DNA of 64,000 nt from Chryseobacterium sp. G0201 (GTDB lineage: Bacteria; Bacteroidota; Bacteroidia; Flavobacteriales; Weeksellaceae): contig NZ_CP033917.1 of assembly GCF_003815655.1 (NCBI RefSeq), positions 1,302,001-1,366,000 of the forward strand, in the 5' to 3' direction. The translations under genes were made by a program, and so were the position numbers. This document shows, in pieces, positions 19,062-26,272 of the stretch (the stretch's first letter is position 1; each line of letters begins with the position of its first letter). The notes beneath the pieces are model-generated. The model did not search any database. It saw nothing but the letters and a program-made list of their open reading frames with translations, and was not told the origin of the DNA.

Positions 19062-19973
19062 TTATTGTTTCCACTGACTCCAATATTTGTCTGTATTTTT
19101 AGGATTCATGAAGATCAGTAATTGTTTCAGATCACCCAATACAATTCCTCCATTATTTCCTGAATTGAATATATTAAAAATCTCATCCGCCTTATTCGTT
19201 AGAAAAAGATCTAAGTAATAATTCTGAGTGAAATTACTTTCATAGGTTTTCAACTGTAACAAACCATCAAAAATAACTTTCTTTGCCTGTGTCTGATCCT
19301 GATTGAATAGATTATCTAAACCAGCTCTGTGATAAGAATAAAATAAAGATCTTAGCTGTGTCATATTGGGACTCATAATTTCTTTGATCAGCTGAGAACG
19401 GTTTCTGGGCTCATTAATTTGCTTCCATCCCTCATAAGTATTCTGAGATTCTCCGTTTTGAGCAATTTGCTGTGCTTTTTGAAACCACGGTGTTCCGCCC
19501 GAAGACTGGAAACTATCCGCATCGTAGCCCAAAATTGTATAGACATAAAAACTAATGACATCAATTAAATTTTTACCTGAAAACTGTCTTTCATTAAAAA
19601 TAAGATTCTCATTTTCAATATATTCAAAAGAAAACCTTTGATCATTAAGATTTACTAATGGAGATTCATAATTTGTATTATAAACCGGACGTACTGCCTG
19701 AACAACAATATTTCCTTTGTATTTGTTATTACCGGGACTTTCTGTCAGAACAATAGCAAAATTACATTTTATCTTTTCAAAATTCTGAAGCTTTTTACCT
19801 GTCCAGCTTGTATTATTAATGAAATCTCTAAGACTTTTTTCCAAAGATTTATAAATCTGCTGGTTACTTCCTCCCAATGATTGAGCGTTTACCTGAACGG
19901 TAGCCAGCAACTCCTGAGAAAAGCTAAAATTAAATATGAAAAGTAGTAAAAATAAACTTATGTATTTTTTCAT
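19062..19973 (-). CDS. porD: Type IX secretion protein PorD (DUF4835)
   Basis: A 303-residue exported protein (signal peptide MKKYISLFLLLFIFNFSFSQ). The mature sequence matches the DUF4835/PorD family: 'LLATVQVNAQSLGGSNQQIYKSLEKSLRDFIN' at the start, then 'WTGKKLQNFEKIKCNF', and 'NPKNTDKYWSQWKQ' at the end. PorD is one of the accessory proteins reported for the type IX secretion system in Bacteroidota. It lies between coaBC and recN, its usual neighbourhood in Flavobacteriia, and would serve the secretion of the amylase and FISUMP proteins encoded nearby. Confidence 0.87.
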   Translation of the reverse strand: MKKYISLFLLLFIFNFSFSQELLATVQVNAQSLGGSNQQIYKSLEKSLRDFINNTSWTGKKLQNFEKIKCNFAIVLTESPGNNKYKGNIVVQAVRPVYNTNYESPLVNLNDQRFSFEYIENENLIFNERQFSGKNLIDVISFYVYTILGYDADSFQSSGGTPWFQKAQQIAQNGESQNTYEGWKQINEPRNRSQLIKEIMSPNMTQLRSLFYSYHRAGLDNLFNQDQTQAKKVIFDGLLQLKTYESNFTQNYYLDLFLTNKADEIFNIFNSGNNGGIVLGDLKQLLIFMNPKNTDKYWSQWKQ

Positions 19974-20009
19974 TATCTATTAAAAATTGAGAACGGAAAT
20001 TTATTAAAA

Positions 20010-21212
20010 TTATTTTAAAATCTGAGACTCAACAAAATTAAGAATGTCTTTTGCAACATCATCCTTAGATTTTAGCTCAAATTCTTTTTTCTCCGTCTTG
20101 GTGAATATTTTTATTTTATTGGTATCATTCTTAAATCCTGCGCCTTCGTCACGAAGAGAATTTAAAACAATCATATCAAGATTTTTCTTTTCCAGTTTTC
20201 CTTTGGCATTTTCTTCTTCATTCTGAGTTTCCAAGGCAAAACCTACCAAAAACTGATGGGTTTTCTTTTCACCCATTGTTCTGAGGATATCCGGATTTTT
20301 AATTAATTCAATGGTTAAGCTTTCGTCATTTTTTTTGATTTTTTCCTTAGCCACTTCCTTTGGAGCATAGTCTGCAACGGCTGCACTTGCAATTCCAATA
20401 TCAATTTTATCATAAAACTCGAACACTTTCGCCACCATTTCTTTTGCAGAAGTCACTTTATGTAGATAAACATTTTTATCATCTATCACCTGAGAAGTCG
20501 GCCCCGAGATCAAAATAACTTTTGCTCCTCTTTTTGAAGCTTCCTCAGCCAGAGAAAATCCCATCTTACCCGAAGAATGATTTCCTATAAACCTTACAGG
20601 ATCAATGGCTTCATAAGTGGGTCCGGCAGTAATTAAAACCGTTTTTCCTTCTAAAGTTTTTTTATGATTTGAATTAAAAAATTCTTCAACAGCTTTAGCA
20701 ATTGTTTCCGGTTCCGCCATTCTTCCCTGCCCGATTAATCCGCTCGCAAGCTCACCCTCTTCTGCAGGAATGATAAAATGTCCGAAATCTTCAGCCAATT
20801 CTAAATTCTGCGTTGTGGAAGGATGCGCATACATATCCAAATCCATTGCAGGAGCTATAAAAACGGGGCATTTCGCTGACATATAGGTTGCAATAACCAA
20901 ATTATCACACATTCCGTGCGTCATTTTTGCCAACGTGTTTGCTGTGCAGGGAGCAACGATCATTACATCTGCCCACAATGCCATTTCCACATGACTGTTC
21001 CATGTTCCGTTTTCATTATAAAAATCTGTATAAACAGGTTTTTTGGACAGCGTAGACAAACTCAGCTTCGTTACAAAATGCTCAGCATCAGGAGTCATAA
21101 TCACCTGAACTTCTGCACTTTTCTTTATCAATTCTCTTATCAGAAAATGAATTTTATAGGCTGCAATTCCTCCAGAAACGGCAATAAGAATCTTCTTCCC
21201 GGAAACACTCAT
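20010..21212 (-). CDS. coaBC: Bifunctional phosphopantothenoylcysteine decarboxylase / phosphopantothenate-cysteine ligase
   Basis: Coenzyme A biosynthesis, steps 2 and 3. The N-terminal half is the FMN-dependent decarboxylase CoaC (ISGGIAAYK; SHVEMALWAD with the active-site His; 'APAMDLDMYAHP'). The C-terminal half from about residue 190 is the ligase CoaB (LITAGPTYEAIDPVRFIGNHSSGKMG; AAVADYAP; 'IKKNPDI'-like 'LIKNPDILRTMG'). 400 residues is the standard fused size. It stands between rpoZ and porD in the conserved run; the rpoZ hairpin at 21276-21307 sits upstream. Confidence 0.97.
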   Translation of the reverse strand: MSVSGKKILIAVSGGIAAYKIHFLIRELIKKSAEVQVIMTPDAEHFVTKLSLSTLSKKPVYTDFYNENGTWNSHVEMALWADVMIVAPCTANTLAKMTHGMCDNLVIATYMSAKCPVFIAPAMDLDMYAHPSTTQNLELAEDFGHFIIPAEEGELASGLIGQGRMAEPETIAKAVEEFFNSNHKKTLEGKTVLITAGPTYEAIDPVRFIGNHSSGKMGFSLAEEASKRGAKVILISGPTSQVIDDKNVYLHKVTSAKEMVAKVFEFYDKIDIGIASAAVADYAPKEVAKEKIKKNDESLTIELIKNPDILRTMGEKKTHQFLVGFALETQNEEENAKGKLEKKNLDMIVLNSLRDEGAGFKNDTNKIKIFTKTEKKEFELKSKDDVAKDILNFVESQILK

Positions 21213-21275
21213 GTAGTTTTAATTTTAAAACACTAAAATACTTATTTTTTCTCACAAACCATTTAAACAACAAAG

Positions 21276-21307
21276 GTCATAAAAGAAATAGTTCCTTTAT
21301 GACCTTC
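21276..21307 (-). terminator. Hairpin downstream of rpoZ
   Basis: AAGGTCATAAA/TTTATGACCTT perfect 11-bp stem with a 10-nt loop, 24 bp after the rpoZ stop and 64 bp before coaBC. The T-tract is weak (TGTTGTTT), so it probably attenuates rather than ends transcription between the two genes. Confidence 0.6.
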
Positions 21308-21330
21308 ATCTATTAAAAACCAAACGGTTC

Positions 21331-21654
21331 TTATTTTCTTTCTTCAGTTTTTCTGAAGTAGATATCTTCGTTTAACCATTCTTCAATAGCGATAGAAGTT
21401 GGTTTTGGAAGTTTTTCGTAATGTTTAGAGATTTCAATTTGCTCTCTGTTTTCGAAAACTTCTTCCAATGTAGAGTTGTGAACAGCAAATTCATCTAATT
21501 TGTTATGCAATTCCGTACGGATTTCTGCATTGATCTGCTCTGCTCTCTTTCCCATGATAACAATAGCTTCATAGATTGAACCTACTTTATCTTCAATCTT
21601 GTCTTTATCGTAAGTAATAGTATTTACTTCTGCTTTTGTATCTTTTACACTCAT
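21331..21654 (-). CDS. rpoZ: DNA-directed RNA polymerase omega subunit, Bacteroidota type
   Basis: A 107-residue small subunit that stabilises beta' in the polymerase. The Bacteroidota form differs from the proteobacterial one. Here 'VGSIYEAIVIMGKRAEQINAEI' carries the conserved helix that contacts beta'. It lies directly behind bamD (43 bp) in the usual Flavobacteriia order bamD-rpoZ-coaBC. A short Lys/Arg-rich end (FRKTEERK) is normal for the group. Confidence 0.9.
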   Translation of the reverse strand: MSVKDTKAEVNTITYDKDKIEDKVGSIYEAIVIMGKRAEQINAEIRTELHNKLDEFAVHNSTLEEVFENREQIEISKHYEKLPKPTSIAIEEWLNEDIYFRKTEERK

Positions 21655-21696
21655 TTTGAGAAAATTAATTTATTTATAAGATGGCAAATTTACGAA

Positions 21697-22692
21697 TTAT
21701 CTTTGGATTTTGAAAGTCGCTGCCGGTGGAGGTGTTTGAAGCTTCGCACTATCCCTCTGAATCTGCATTGCTTTCTTCTCAGCATCAACCTGATTTTTAA
21801 TCTGCTCCTCAGTTTTATTCTTTTCTGCTACCTTTTCAGCTTCTTTTTTCTGTCTTGCCGTTAATGTTGCAATTCTAGCTTCAGTTTCTTTTTTTACAAC
21901 TGCAAAATCTTTCTTTTCTTTCTCTAATTTTTCTCTAAGATCCAATGCAGTTTTAGAATATTCTGTATTCGGAAGATCTTTTTCAACCTGTCTTGTAAAA
22001 GATAATGCGCTTTCAATACGTTCATCTTTTAGATCATAAATAGATTTTTGGGCCAAAGAATAACGAGCTTTCATGATATAATCATAAATTTTCGGACGAA
22101 GCTTTGTACTTGGGAAATCTTCCAATACGTTTTCTAAAGCCGTATTTGCAGCTTTGTAATCACCCATATTAAAGTACTGTCTTGCATTTTCGTAAGATTT
22201 GAATTCTAACTTGTAAGACAACTCATCAATAAGGGTACTGATATTTTTAGATCTTTCAGAGGTTGGATAATTATTTAAGAATTCCTGTAACTCATTAATT
22301 GCCAATTCTGTACTAGACTGATCCAAATTATAATCCATTGAACCTTCATAGTAACATAAAGCAGACATATACGCTGCCTCTTCTGCTCTTGGATCCTTTG
22401 GAAAACTTACTGCAAAGTTTTTGAACTGATGCCCAGCCAATTTATAATTTTTATCGTAATAGTTTGCATACGCCGTATTGAAACCCACATTAGGGAAATC
22501 ATCCGTACCTGCAACCAAATTAGCCAATCTGTCATAAAGAGCCAATGAATTTTTCCACTTCTTTTTTGCAAAGTTCTCATTTGCAACCTTTAAGATGTAG
22601 TTTTTATCAGCACTTTTCATCGCTTTATCTTGCTGACTCACACATGAAGATACCACAGCTACAGCAAAAAGACCTAAAATATATTTTTTCAT
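21697..22692 (-). CDS. bamD: Outer-membrane assembly lipoprotein BamD
   Basis: A 331-residue periplasmic lipoprotein of the Bam complex that folds outer-membrane barrels. The lipobox is VVSSC (C17). TPR-like helix pairs cover residues 30-230 (FAKKKWKNSLALYDRLANLV; 'AEEAAYMSALCYYEGSMDY'; 'GDYKAANTALENVLEDFPSTKLRPKIYDYI'). It has a Lys/Glu-rich coiled-coil tail that is longer than in E. coli (245 residues), typical for Flavobacteriia. It heads the run with rpoZ, coaBC, porD and recN. Confidence 0.92.
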   Translation of the reverse strand: MKKYILGLFAVAVVSSCVSQQDKAMKSADKNYILKVANENFAKKKWKNSLALYDRLANLVAGTDDFPNVGFNTAYANYYDKNYKLAGHQFKNFAVSFPKDPRAEEAAYMSALCYYEGSMDYNLDQSSTELAINELQEFLNNYPTSERSKNISTLIDELSYKLEFKSYENARQYFNMGDYKAANTALENVLEDFPSTKLRPKIYDYIMKARYSLAQKSIYDLKDERIESALSFTRQVEKDLPNTEYSKTALDLREKLEKEKKDFAVVKKETEARIATLTARQKKEAEKVAEKNKTEEQIKNQVDAEKKAMQIQRDSAKLQTPPPAATFKIQR

Positions 22693-22795
22693 ATAAAAAA
22701 TTCAACAGTTTTCGGATTATATGACCGATCTATTAATTTGCAAAAATATAACTTTTTTGTCAATAGATTTTTTTTTATGAATATTTAACGTAATT

Positions 22796-23425
22796 TTAGT
22801 CTGCAGCGTATCCCAAAATTGCAAAAACACTCATCAAAAGATTCATTCTCACCTTCTTTTCGGCTTCTTTGGCGTAAGCTTCTTCATTTTTACTCGGAAC
22901 ATAGAGTTCATAAAAGTTTTTATTGCGAATTACAAACAATGTAGAACCAATAATTGTGGTAAGAACATCTTCAGGTTTTGGCGTAAATGTGAAAACTCCT
23001 GACGTAACTCCTTTTTTTATGACTTCATCCAGTTTTTTTACAAATAATTGATAAAAATCGAGAAGCTCGTCTTTTAAATTTTCTGTATGTCGAAGTTCCT
23101 GCGTAACAAATCCGTGGAAATAATTATATTTAAATAATTGAGAGACAATATATTTAATAATCTCCTTCATTTGCATTTCCGGTTTGCCATCTTTGATTGT
23201 GTCTGCAAATTCCGAAAAATTTTCCCTCGTCTTTAGAACTCTGTATTGATAGAGATAAGACATCATTTTCTCCTTAGAACCGAAATAATAAGAGATCATT
23301 GCGACATTAATACCGGCTTTGGAACAGATATCCCTCACCGACGTTCCTTCATATCCTTTTTTCGCAATCAGCTCTTCGGCGATGTCTAAAATATGGATTT
23401 GTTTTTCTGTAAATTTTTTCTTCAT
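22796..23425 (-). CDS. TetR/AcrR-family transcriptional repressor
   Basis: A 209-residue regulator. The N-terminal helix-turn-helix (residues 5-55) is a classic TetR motif: 'ILDIAEELIAKKGYEGTSVRDI', then 'AGINVAMISYYFGSKEKMM'. The C-terminal ligand pocket is not assignable. A 14-bp inverted repeat typical of TetR operators lies 43 bp upstream (23469-23482), in the gap shared with the divergent tatD gene, so the protein probably represses itself and perhaps the tatD-tcdA pair. Confidence 0.9.
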   Translation of the reverse strand: MKKKFTEKQIHILDIAEELIAKKGYEGTSVRDICSKAGINVAMISYYFGSKEKMMSYLYQYRVLKTRENFSEFADTIKDGKPEMQMKEIIKYIVSQLFKYNYFHGFVTQELRHTENLKDELLDFYQLFVKKLDEVIKKGVTSGVFTFTPKPEDVLTTIIGSTLFVIRNKNFYELYVPSKNEEAYAKEAEKKVRMNLLMSVFAILGYAAD

Positions 23426-23468
23426 GGAGTGTTGTTTGAGTAAAGTTAAGAAATTTTTAACATATTTA

Positions 23469-23482
23469 TAAACGTTCGTTTA
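23469..23482. promoter_or_regulatory. Candidate TetR-family operator
   Basis: Perfect inverted repeat TAAACG-TT-CGTTTA in the 97-bp divergent gap between the tetR-type gene (ATG 23425, minus) and tatD (ATG 23523, plus). TetR repressors of this type often bind ACG/CGT-centred palindromes. Position and shape are seen; binding is inferred. Confidence 0.65.
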
Positions 23483-23522
23483 AGAATTTTCTATTAATTC
23501 TAAATAGTTAGTATTTTTGCTC

Positions 23523-24149
23523 ATGGATTTTTTTGATTTTCATCATCATAAGAAAAATATAACGTACGGAATTTATAATTTAGACTTAAATAATATTCCG
23601 CCCTATTCCTTGTATTCTATTGGAATCCACCCTCAGGATATTCAAATAGAATACATTGATAATCAAACCGATTGGTTACAATCAAACATCAATGTAAACT
23701 GCTTTGCGATTGGAGAATGCGGATTGGATTCTTTTGTTGAAATTGATCAAAAAATTCAGGAAAACGTTTTTTTAAGGCAAATAAAAATTTCCAATGAAGT
23801 AAAAAAGCCTTTAATTATTCATTGTGTAAGAAAATTTTACGAAGTGATTTCCTTCAAAAATAAGGCAGAACAAGCGATGATCATTCATGGTTTTAATAAA
23901 AAACAAAGCATTGCCGAAGACCTGCTCAAAAATAATTTTTATCTGAGTTTTGGAAAAGCGGTTTTGTATAATTTATCTTTGCAAAATATTCTGAAAATTA
24001 CCCCTTTAGATAAAATCTTTTTAGAAACTGATAATGAAGATTTTAACATCGAAGATTTATATCAAAAAACCTCGGAAATCAAGGGGATTTCTTTAGAAAA
24101 ACTGAACGAACAAATTTTAGAAAATTTAGAGACAATAAAAAATGGATAA
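23523..24149 (+). CDS. TatD-family metal-dependent hydrolase (short, divergent)
   Basis: A 209-residue predicted metallo-DNase/hydrolase of the TIM-barrel TatD family. Recognisable blocks: DFHHH (metal-binding HxH), GIHPQ, IGECGLD (bridging Glu), 'KPLIIHCVRKF' (metal His), 'MIIHGFNK' and 'IFLETDNEDF' (catalytic Asp). It is 40-50 residues shorter than canonical TatD (about 255-260), and the loops between blocks are pared down. The frame extends back to TTG 23517, but ATG 23523 is preferred. A TATTTTTG -7-like box at 23512-23519 sits almost on the start codon, which would imply a very short leader. It overlaps tcdA by 8 bp. Confidence 0.85.
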   Translation: MDFFDFHHHKKNITYGIYNLDLNNIPPYSLYSIGIHPQDIQIEYIDNQTDWLQSNINVNCFAIGECGLDSFVEIDQKIQENVFLRQIKISNEVKKPLIIHCVRKFYEVISFKNKAEQAMIIHGFNKKQSIAEDLLKNNFYLSFGKAVLYNLSLQNILKITPLDKIFLETDNEDFNIEDLYQKTSEIKGISLEKLNEQILENLETIKNG

Positions 24150-24867
24150 AAACTGGTTGGAGAGAACGGAACTTCTCATCAAAGAAGATGGTTTGGAAAG
24201 ATTGAATAAAGCAACTGTTTTGGTTGTCGGACTAGGCGGAGTTGGTTCTTTTGCGGCAGAATTTCTCGCAAGAGCCGGAGTCGGAACCATGACAATCGTA
24301 GATGGTGACACGGTAGATATAACAAACATTAACAGACAGTTACCCGCTTTACATTCTACAATTGGAAAACATAAAGTAGAGGTTGTTGCAGAAAGGCTTT
24401 TAGATATTAATCCTCAACTTAATTTAACCAAAATCAATGAGTTTCTAAATCCGGAAAGAATGGACGAAGTCCTGGACTCTGCAAAATTCGATTATGTTTT
24501 AGATTGTATCGACAGTATAACGCCAAAAGTTTATTTAATCATCGCGGCAAAAAGAAGAAAAATAAAGATCGTAAGCTCAATGGGAGCCGGAGGAAAGATC
24601 GATCCTAGCAAGGTAATAGTAAGAGACATCAGCAAAACCGAGCATTGCCATCTTGCAAGACAAGTAAGAAAAAGATTAAAAAAAGAGAAAATTGATAAGG
24701 GTGTTCGTTGCGTTTTTGCTAACGATATCCAAGATGAAGAAAGCCTGAAAATGACAGACGGAAGCAATTATAAAAGATCTTTTTACGGAACGATAAGTTA
24801 TATGCCTGCAATTTTTGGCTTGTATACTGCTTCGGAAGTTATTAATCATTTATTGAAAAAAGATTAA
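24142..24867 (+). CDS. tcdA: tRNA threonylcarbamoyladenosine dehydratase TcdA (ThiF family)
   Basis: An ATP-dependent E1-like enzyme that dehydrates t6A to cyclic ct6A at position 37 of ANN-decoding tRNAs. 241 residues (E. coli TcdA 268). The nucleotide-binding loop VVGLGGVGSFAAEFLARAGVG is at residues 29-49, then 'DGDTVDITNINRQLPA' and 'DCIDSITPKVYLI'. The C-terminus retains 'GTISYMPAIFGLYTASEVI'. ATG at 24142 overlaps the tatD stop (24149), so the two are coupled. The gene ends at the large palindrome 24883-24978. Confidence 0.92.
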   Translation: MDKNWLERTELLIKEDGLERLNKATVLVVGLGGVGSFAAEFLARAGVGTMTIVDGDTVDITNINRQLPALHSTIGKHKVEVVAERLLDINPQLNLTKINEFLNPERMDEVLDSAKFDYVLDCIDSITPKVYLIIAAKRRKIKIVSSMGAGGKIDPSKVIVRDISKTEHCHLARQVRKRLKKEKIDKGVRCVFANDIQDEESLKMTDGSNYKRSFYGTISYMPAIFGLYTASEVINHLLKKD

Positions 24868-24882
24868 TTTAATTCATAATAA

Positions 24883-24978
24883 AGATGCTTCGACTCCGCT
24901 CAGCATGACATTTCTAATACTCGCTGTTTTCCACAGTATATTTTTAGCGCTGTCATGCTGAGCGGAGTCGAAGCATCT
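24883..24978. repeat. Large palindromic repeat (perfect 28-bp arms)
   Basis: Arms 24883-24910 and 24951-24978 are exact reverse complements, with core GACTCCGCTCAGCATGACA, separated by a 40-nt loop. This sequence type is common between genes in flavobacterial chromosomes. It lies 3' of tcdA and may end its transcript, and it falls 38 bp before rnpA. No open frame or transposase is inside. Confidence 0.93.
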
Positions 24979-25016
24979 CAAACAAACAAAATATACCTTA
25001 TATTTACACTCTGTAA

Positions 25017-25400
25017 ATGACAAATTTCAAATATCCCAGAGCCGAAAAACTCAAAAAAAACAATGAGATCACTTTACTTTTTGAAAAAGGTAAATGGAGA
25101 ACGTGCGGAAATTTGAGAATTATTATCCTAAAAGATAAACCTGCTTTACCTGTAGAAACTTTAAAATTCGGAGTTTCTGTTTCTAAACGATATTTCAAAA
25201 AAGCAGTTCACAGAAACCGCATAAAGAGATTATTACGAGAATGTTACCGCTTGAATAAAGATCTTTTCAGAGAAGCTTTCGGTGAAAAAACAATTGCGAT
25301 GATGTTTTGGGTTTCTCCAGAAATGCCTGCTAAATTTCAGGATGTAGAAGCGCAGTTTATTAAACTTTGTCAATCTAATCAACCTCAGAAAAAATCTTAA
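25017..25400 (+). CDS. rnpA: Ribonuclease P protein component
   Basis: A 127-residue basic protein that binds the RNase P RNA and helps trim the 5' ends of pre-tRNAs. The central 'SKRYFKKAVHRNRIKRLLRE' contains the conserved RNR motif, and 'RAEKLKKNNEITLLFEKGKW' is the start of the family fold. Usually found next to rpmH; here rpmH is not in the window and rnpA stands alone behind a large palindrome. The start codon is ATG 25017, with a TATATTTA -7-like box at 24999-25006 and hence a very short leader. Confidence 0.93.
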   Translation: MTNFKYPRAEKLKKNNEITLLFEKGKWRTCGNLRIIILKDKPALPVETLKFGVSVSKRYFKKAVHRNRIKRLLRECYRLNKDLFREAFGEKTIAMMFWVSPEMPAKFQDVEAQFIKLCQSNQPQKKS

Positions 25401-25426
25401 CTTTTCTATTTTTCAAGAATAAATAA

Positions 25427-25500
25427 AGCGTGAAGATTTGTGAAAATCTGTTGTTATAATTATTTATTTTTCTACAACAGATTTGCACAGATGATTGTGT
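25427..25500. repeat. Dispersed palindromic element (copy 1, 'ACAACAGATTTGCACAGATG' type)
   Basis: Inverted arms AAATCTGTTGT (25444-25454) and ACAACAGATTT (25474-25484) with flanking 'GAAGATTTGTG' and 'GCACAGATGATTGTG'. The same family recurs at 44119-44215. It fills the gap between rnpA and the DUF4126 gene and has no open frame. Confidence 0.75.
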
Positions 25501-25605
25501 GCTACTTTCTTGTGCTTAAATATGATTCGCTGAGAATTAAAAATTCATTAAAATCTTTGCATTCTTTTTGTAACTTTATGGGAAACAATTAATCTGAAAA
25601 TTAAA

Positions 25606-26214
25606 ATGTTAGATCATGTTCCCTACTTACCTTATGTCCTGAGTGCGTTTATCGGCATCGGACTAGCTGCCGCGACCGGCTTTAGAGTTTTTCTACCCAT
25701 GTTTGCGGTAAGTTTAGCTTCTTATCTTCACTGGATCCCAACAAATGAGAGTTTTGAGTGGCTTTCCGGCCTACCAACGCTTATCACAACCGGAATTGCT
25801 ACGATAGCTGAGATCCTCGCTTATTATATTCCCATTATTGATCATTTATTAGACACAATATCTGTTCCAATGGCGACTGTAGCCGGATCTGTTTTGTTTG
25901 CGAGTCAGTTTGCAGATTTGGGGACATTTCCACAATGGGCATTGGCTTTAATAGCGGGCGGTGGAACGGCAGCAACTATAAGTTCAGGCTTTGCAGGACT
26001 CCGGGCTGCTTCTACAGCAACAACGGGCGGACTCGGAAATTCAGTTGTTGGAACCACAGAAACGGCCGGAGCAGGAATTATGACTGTTTTAGCAATGGCG
26101 ATGCCGATTTTAGCAGGGATCTGCGCGATTATTTTGGTAGTTCTCGTATTTGTTTACGGACGAAAAGCATGGCGGAAATTGAAAAGTAAAAAGAATGTCA
26201 TCAATAATACATAA
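25606..26214 (+). CDS. DUF4126 membrane protein
   Basis: A 202-residue integral membrane protein. It has Gly/Ala-rich hydrophobic helices throughout ('VLSAFIGIGLAAATGFRVFL', 'VPMATVAGSVLFASQFADLG', 'GGGTAATISSGFAGLRAAST') and a short basic tail (GRKAWRKLKSKK). This pattern is that of the DUF4126 family, whose function is unknown. Single-gene unit ending in a bidirectional terminator. No partner gene is apparent. Confidence 0.82.
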   Translation: MLDHVPYLPYVLSAFIGIGLAAATGFRVFLPMFAVSLASYLHWIPTNESFEWLSGLPTLITTGIATIAEILAYYIPIIDHLLDTISVPMATVAGSVLFASQFADLGTFPQWALALIAGGGTAATISSGFAGLRAASTATTGGLGNSVVGTTETAGAGIMTVLAMAMPILAGICAIILVVLVFVYGRKAWRKLKSKKNVINNT

Positions 26215-26219
26215 AACAA

Positions 26220-26262
26220 AAATGCTGAATCTCTTAGACTCAGCATTTTTTATATTTTTTTA
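26220..26262. terminator. Bidirectional terminator
   Basis: AATGCTGA/TCAGCATT stem with TTTTTTATATTTTTTT on the plus side and an A-rich left flank, lying between the convergent stops at 26214 and 26273. Confidence 0.85.
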
Positions 26263-26272
26263 TTTTTAAATC

